DNA of 15,298 bases from JBGSWL01 sp041752455. Its GTDB lineage: Bacteria > Pseudomonadota > Alphaproteobacteria > Rhizobiales > Rhizobiaceae. Both the position numbers and the translations under genes were made by a program. Location of the stretch: the NCBI GenBank assembly GCA_041752455.1, contig JBGSWL010000052.1, positions 1 through 15,298 on the forward strand, written 5' to 3'. Positions 15,099-15,298 of the stretch are shown here, in pieces; the first letter of the stretch is position 1, and each line of letters starts with the position of its first letter. The notes under the pieces are model-generated. The model worked only from the letters and a program-made list of their open reading frames with translations. It did no database searches and was not told the DNA's origin.

Positions 15099-15298
15099 AT
15101 GACAACCGAAGCGACCATGACCGAAGCAGAACTGTTCGCCCTTCTTGCAAGGGTCGACTCTCCGACCGTCTGCAACGCGATCGAAGTGGCGCAGGGCAAA
15201 CGCGGCTTTGCCGGGTTCACCCGCGGAACGCTGCTGGCCGCCGACCCGGCGCTGCCGGCGTTTTTCGGCCATGCCCGAACCGCCCGCATCCGCGCCGT
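15099..15298 (+). CDS. RraA-family aldolase/decarboxylase-like protein, N-terminal fragment
   Basis: Only the first 66 residues are inside the window. The opening LFALLARVDSPTVCNAIEVA matches the start of RraA-family proteins (pattern D-T/S-P-T-V-C-N/D-A). The family includes 4-hydroxy-4-methyl-2-oxoglutarate / 4-carboxy-4-hydroxy-2-oxoadipate aldolases, oxaloacetate decarboxylases and the RNase E inhibitor RraA. The catalytic region lies beyond the edge. GGGAGGA at 15085-15091 fits ATG 15099; a second in-frame ATG at 15117 is possible. It directly follows the hydrolase. In a catabolic operon an aldol-cleaving or decarboxylating role is the more likely one (inference). Confidence 0.75.
   Translation, partial: MTTEATMTEAELFALLARVDSPTVCNAIEVAQGKRGFAGFTRGTLLAADPALPAFFGHARTARIRA

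Overview
The window is high-GC DNA (roughly 60-65% by eye) with gene styles typical of Alphaproteobacteria, most likely a member of the order Hyphomicrobiales/Rhizobiales. Reasons are a DUF1236-type small envelope protein at the left edge, a LacI/CUT1-ABC transporter layout, and GC-rich third codon positions. No rRNA, tRNA, CRISPR array, insertion sequence or phage gene was seen. A genus cannot be assigned from what is visible.

Layout. Positions 1-549 hold the end of a DUF1236-like gene whose Gly/Ala/Ser repeat region is cut by an in-frame TGA, followed by a strong hairpin. Positions 861-1874 encode a LacI-family repressor. Convergent to it (1884-2942, minus) is the first of three large SnoaL/NTF2-like double-domain proteins. 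A 150-bp divergent intergenic region carries a 16-bp near-perfect LacI-type operator candidate (2998-3013). Rightward from it runs a complete carbohydrate-type (CUT1) ABC importer: periplasmic binding protein (3093-4334), a perfect 11-bp intercistronic hairpin, two permeases (4433-5461, 5472-6353) and an MsmK/UgpC-type ATPase (6357-7415). The same transcript direction continues with a histidinol-dehydrogenase-fold enzyme (7462-8793), a second SnoaL-like protein related to the first (8803-9840), an SDR dehydrogenase (9837-10601), a third SnoaL-like protein (10615-11598) and a bicupin (11595-12563), all tightly packed or overlapping. An antisense Uma2-type PD-(D/E)XK gene (12569-13171) interrupts the run. 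Then come a MetE-C-like zinc protein (13240-14373), an alpha/beta hydrolase (14381-15097) and the start of an RraA-family gene (15099 to the edge).

How the genes may work together (inference). The repressor probably controls both sides of the divergent region. The importer brings in an unknown sugar-, polyol- or organosulfonate-like compound. The HisD-fold enzyme could oxidise a primary alcohol to a carboxylate, the SDR a secondary alcohol, and the SnoaL-like proteins and bicupin could isomerise, cyclise or open intermediates. The hydrolase and RraA-like lyase could perform later cleavage steps, and the MetE-like protein could move an alkyl group to or from a thiol. I do not recognise this combination as a described pathway. 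It is the best candidate in the window for an undescribed catabolic system; the substrate cannot be read from sequence alone.
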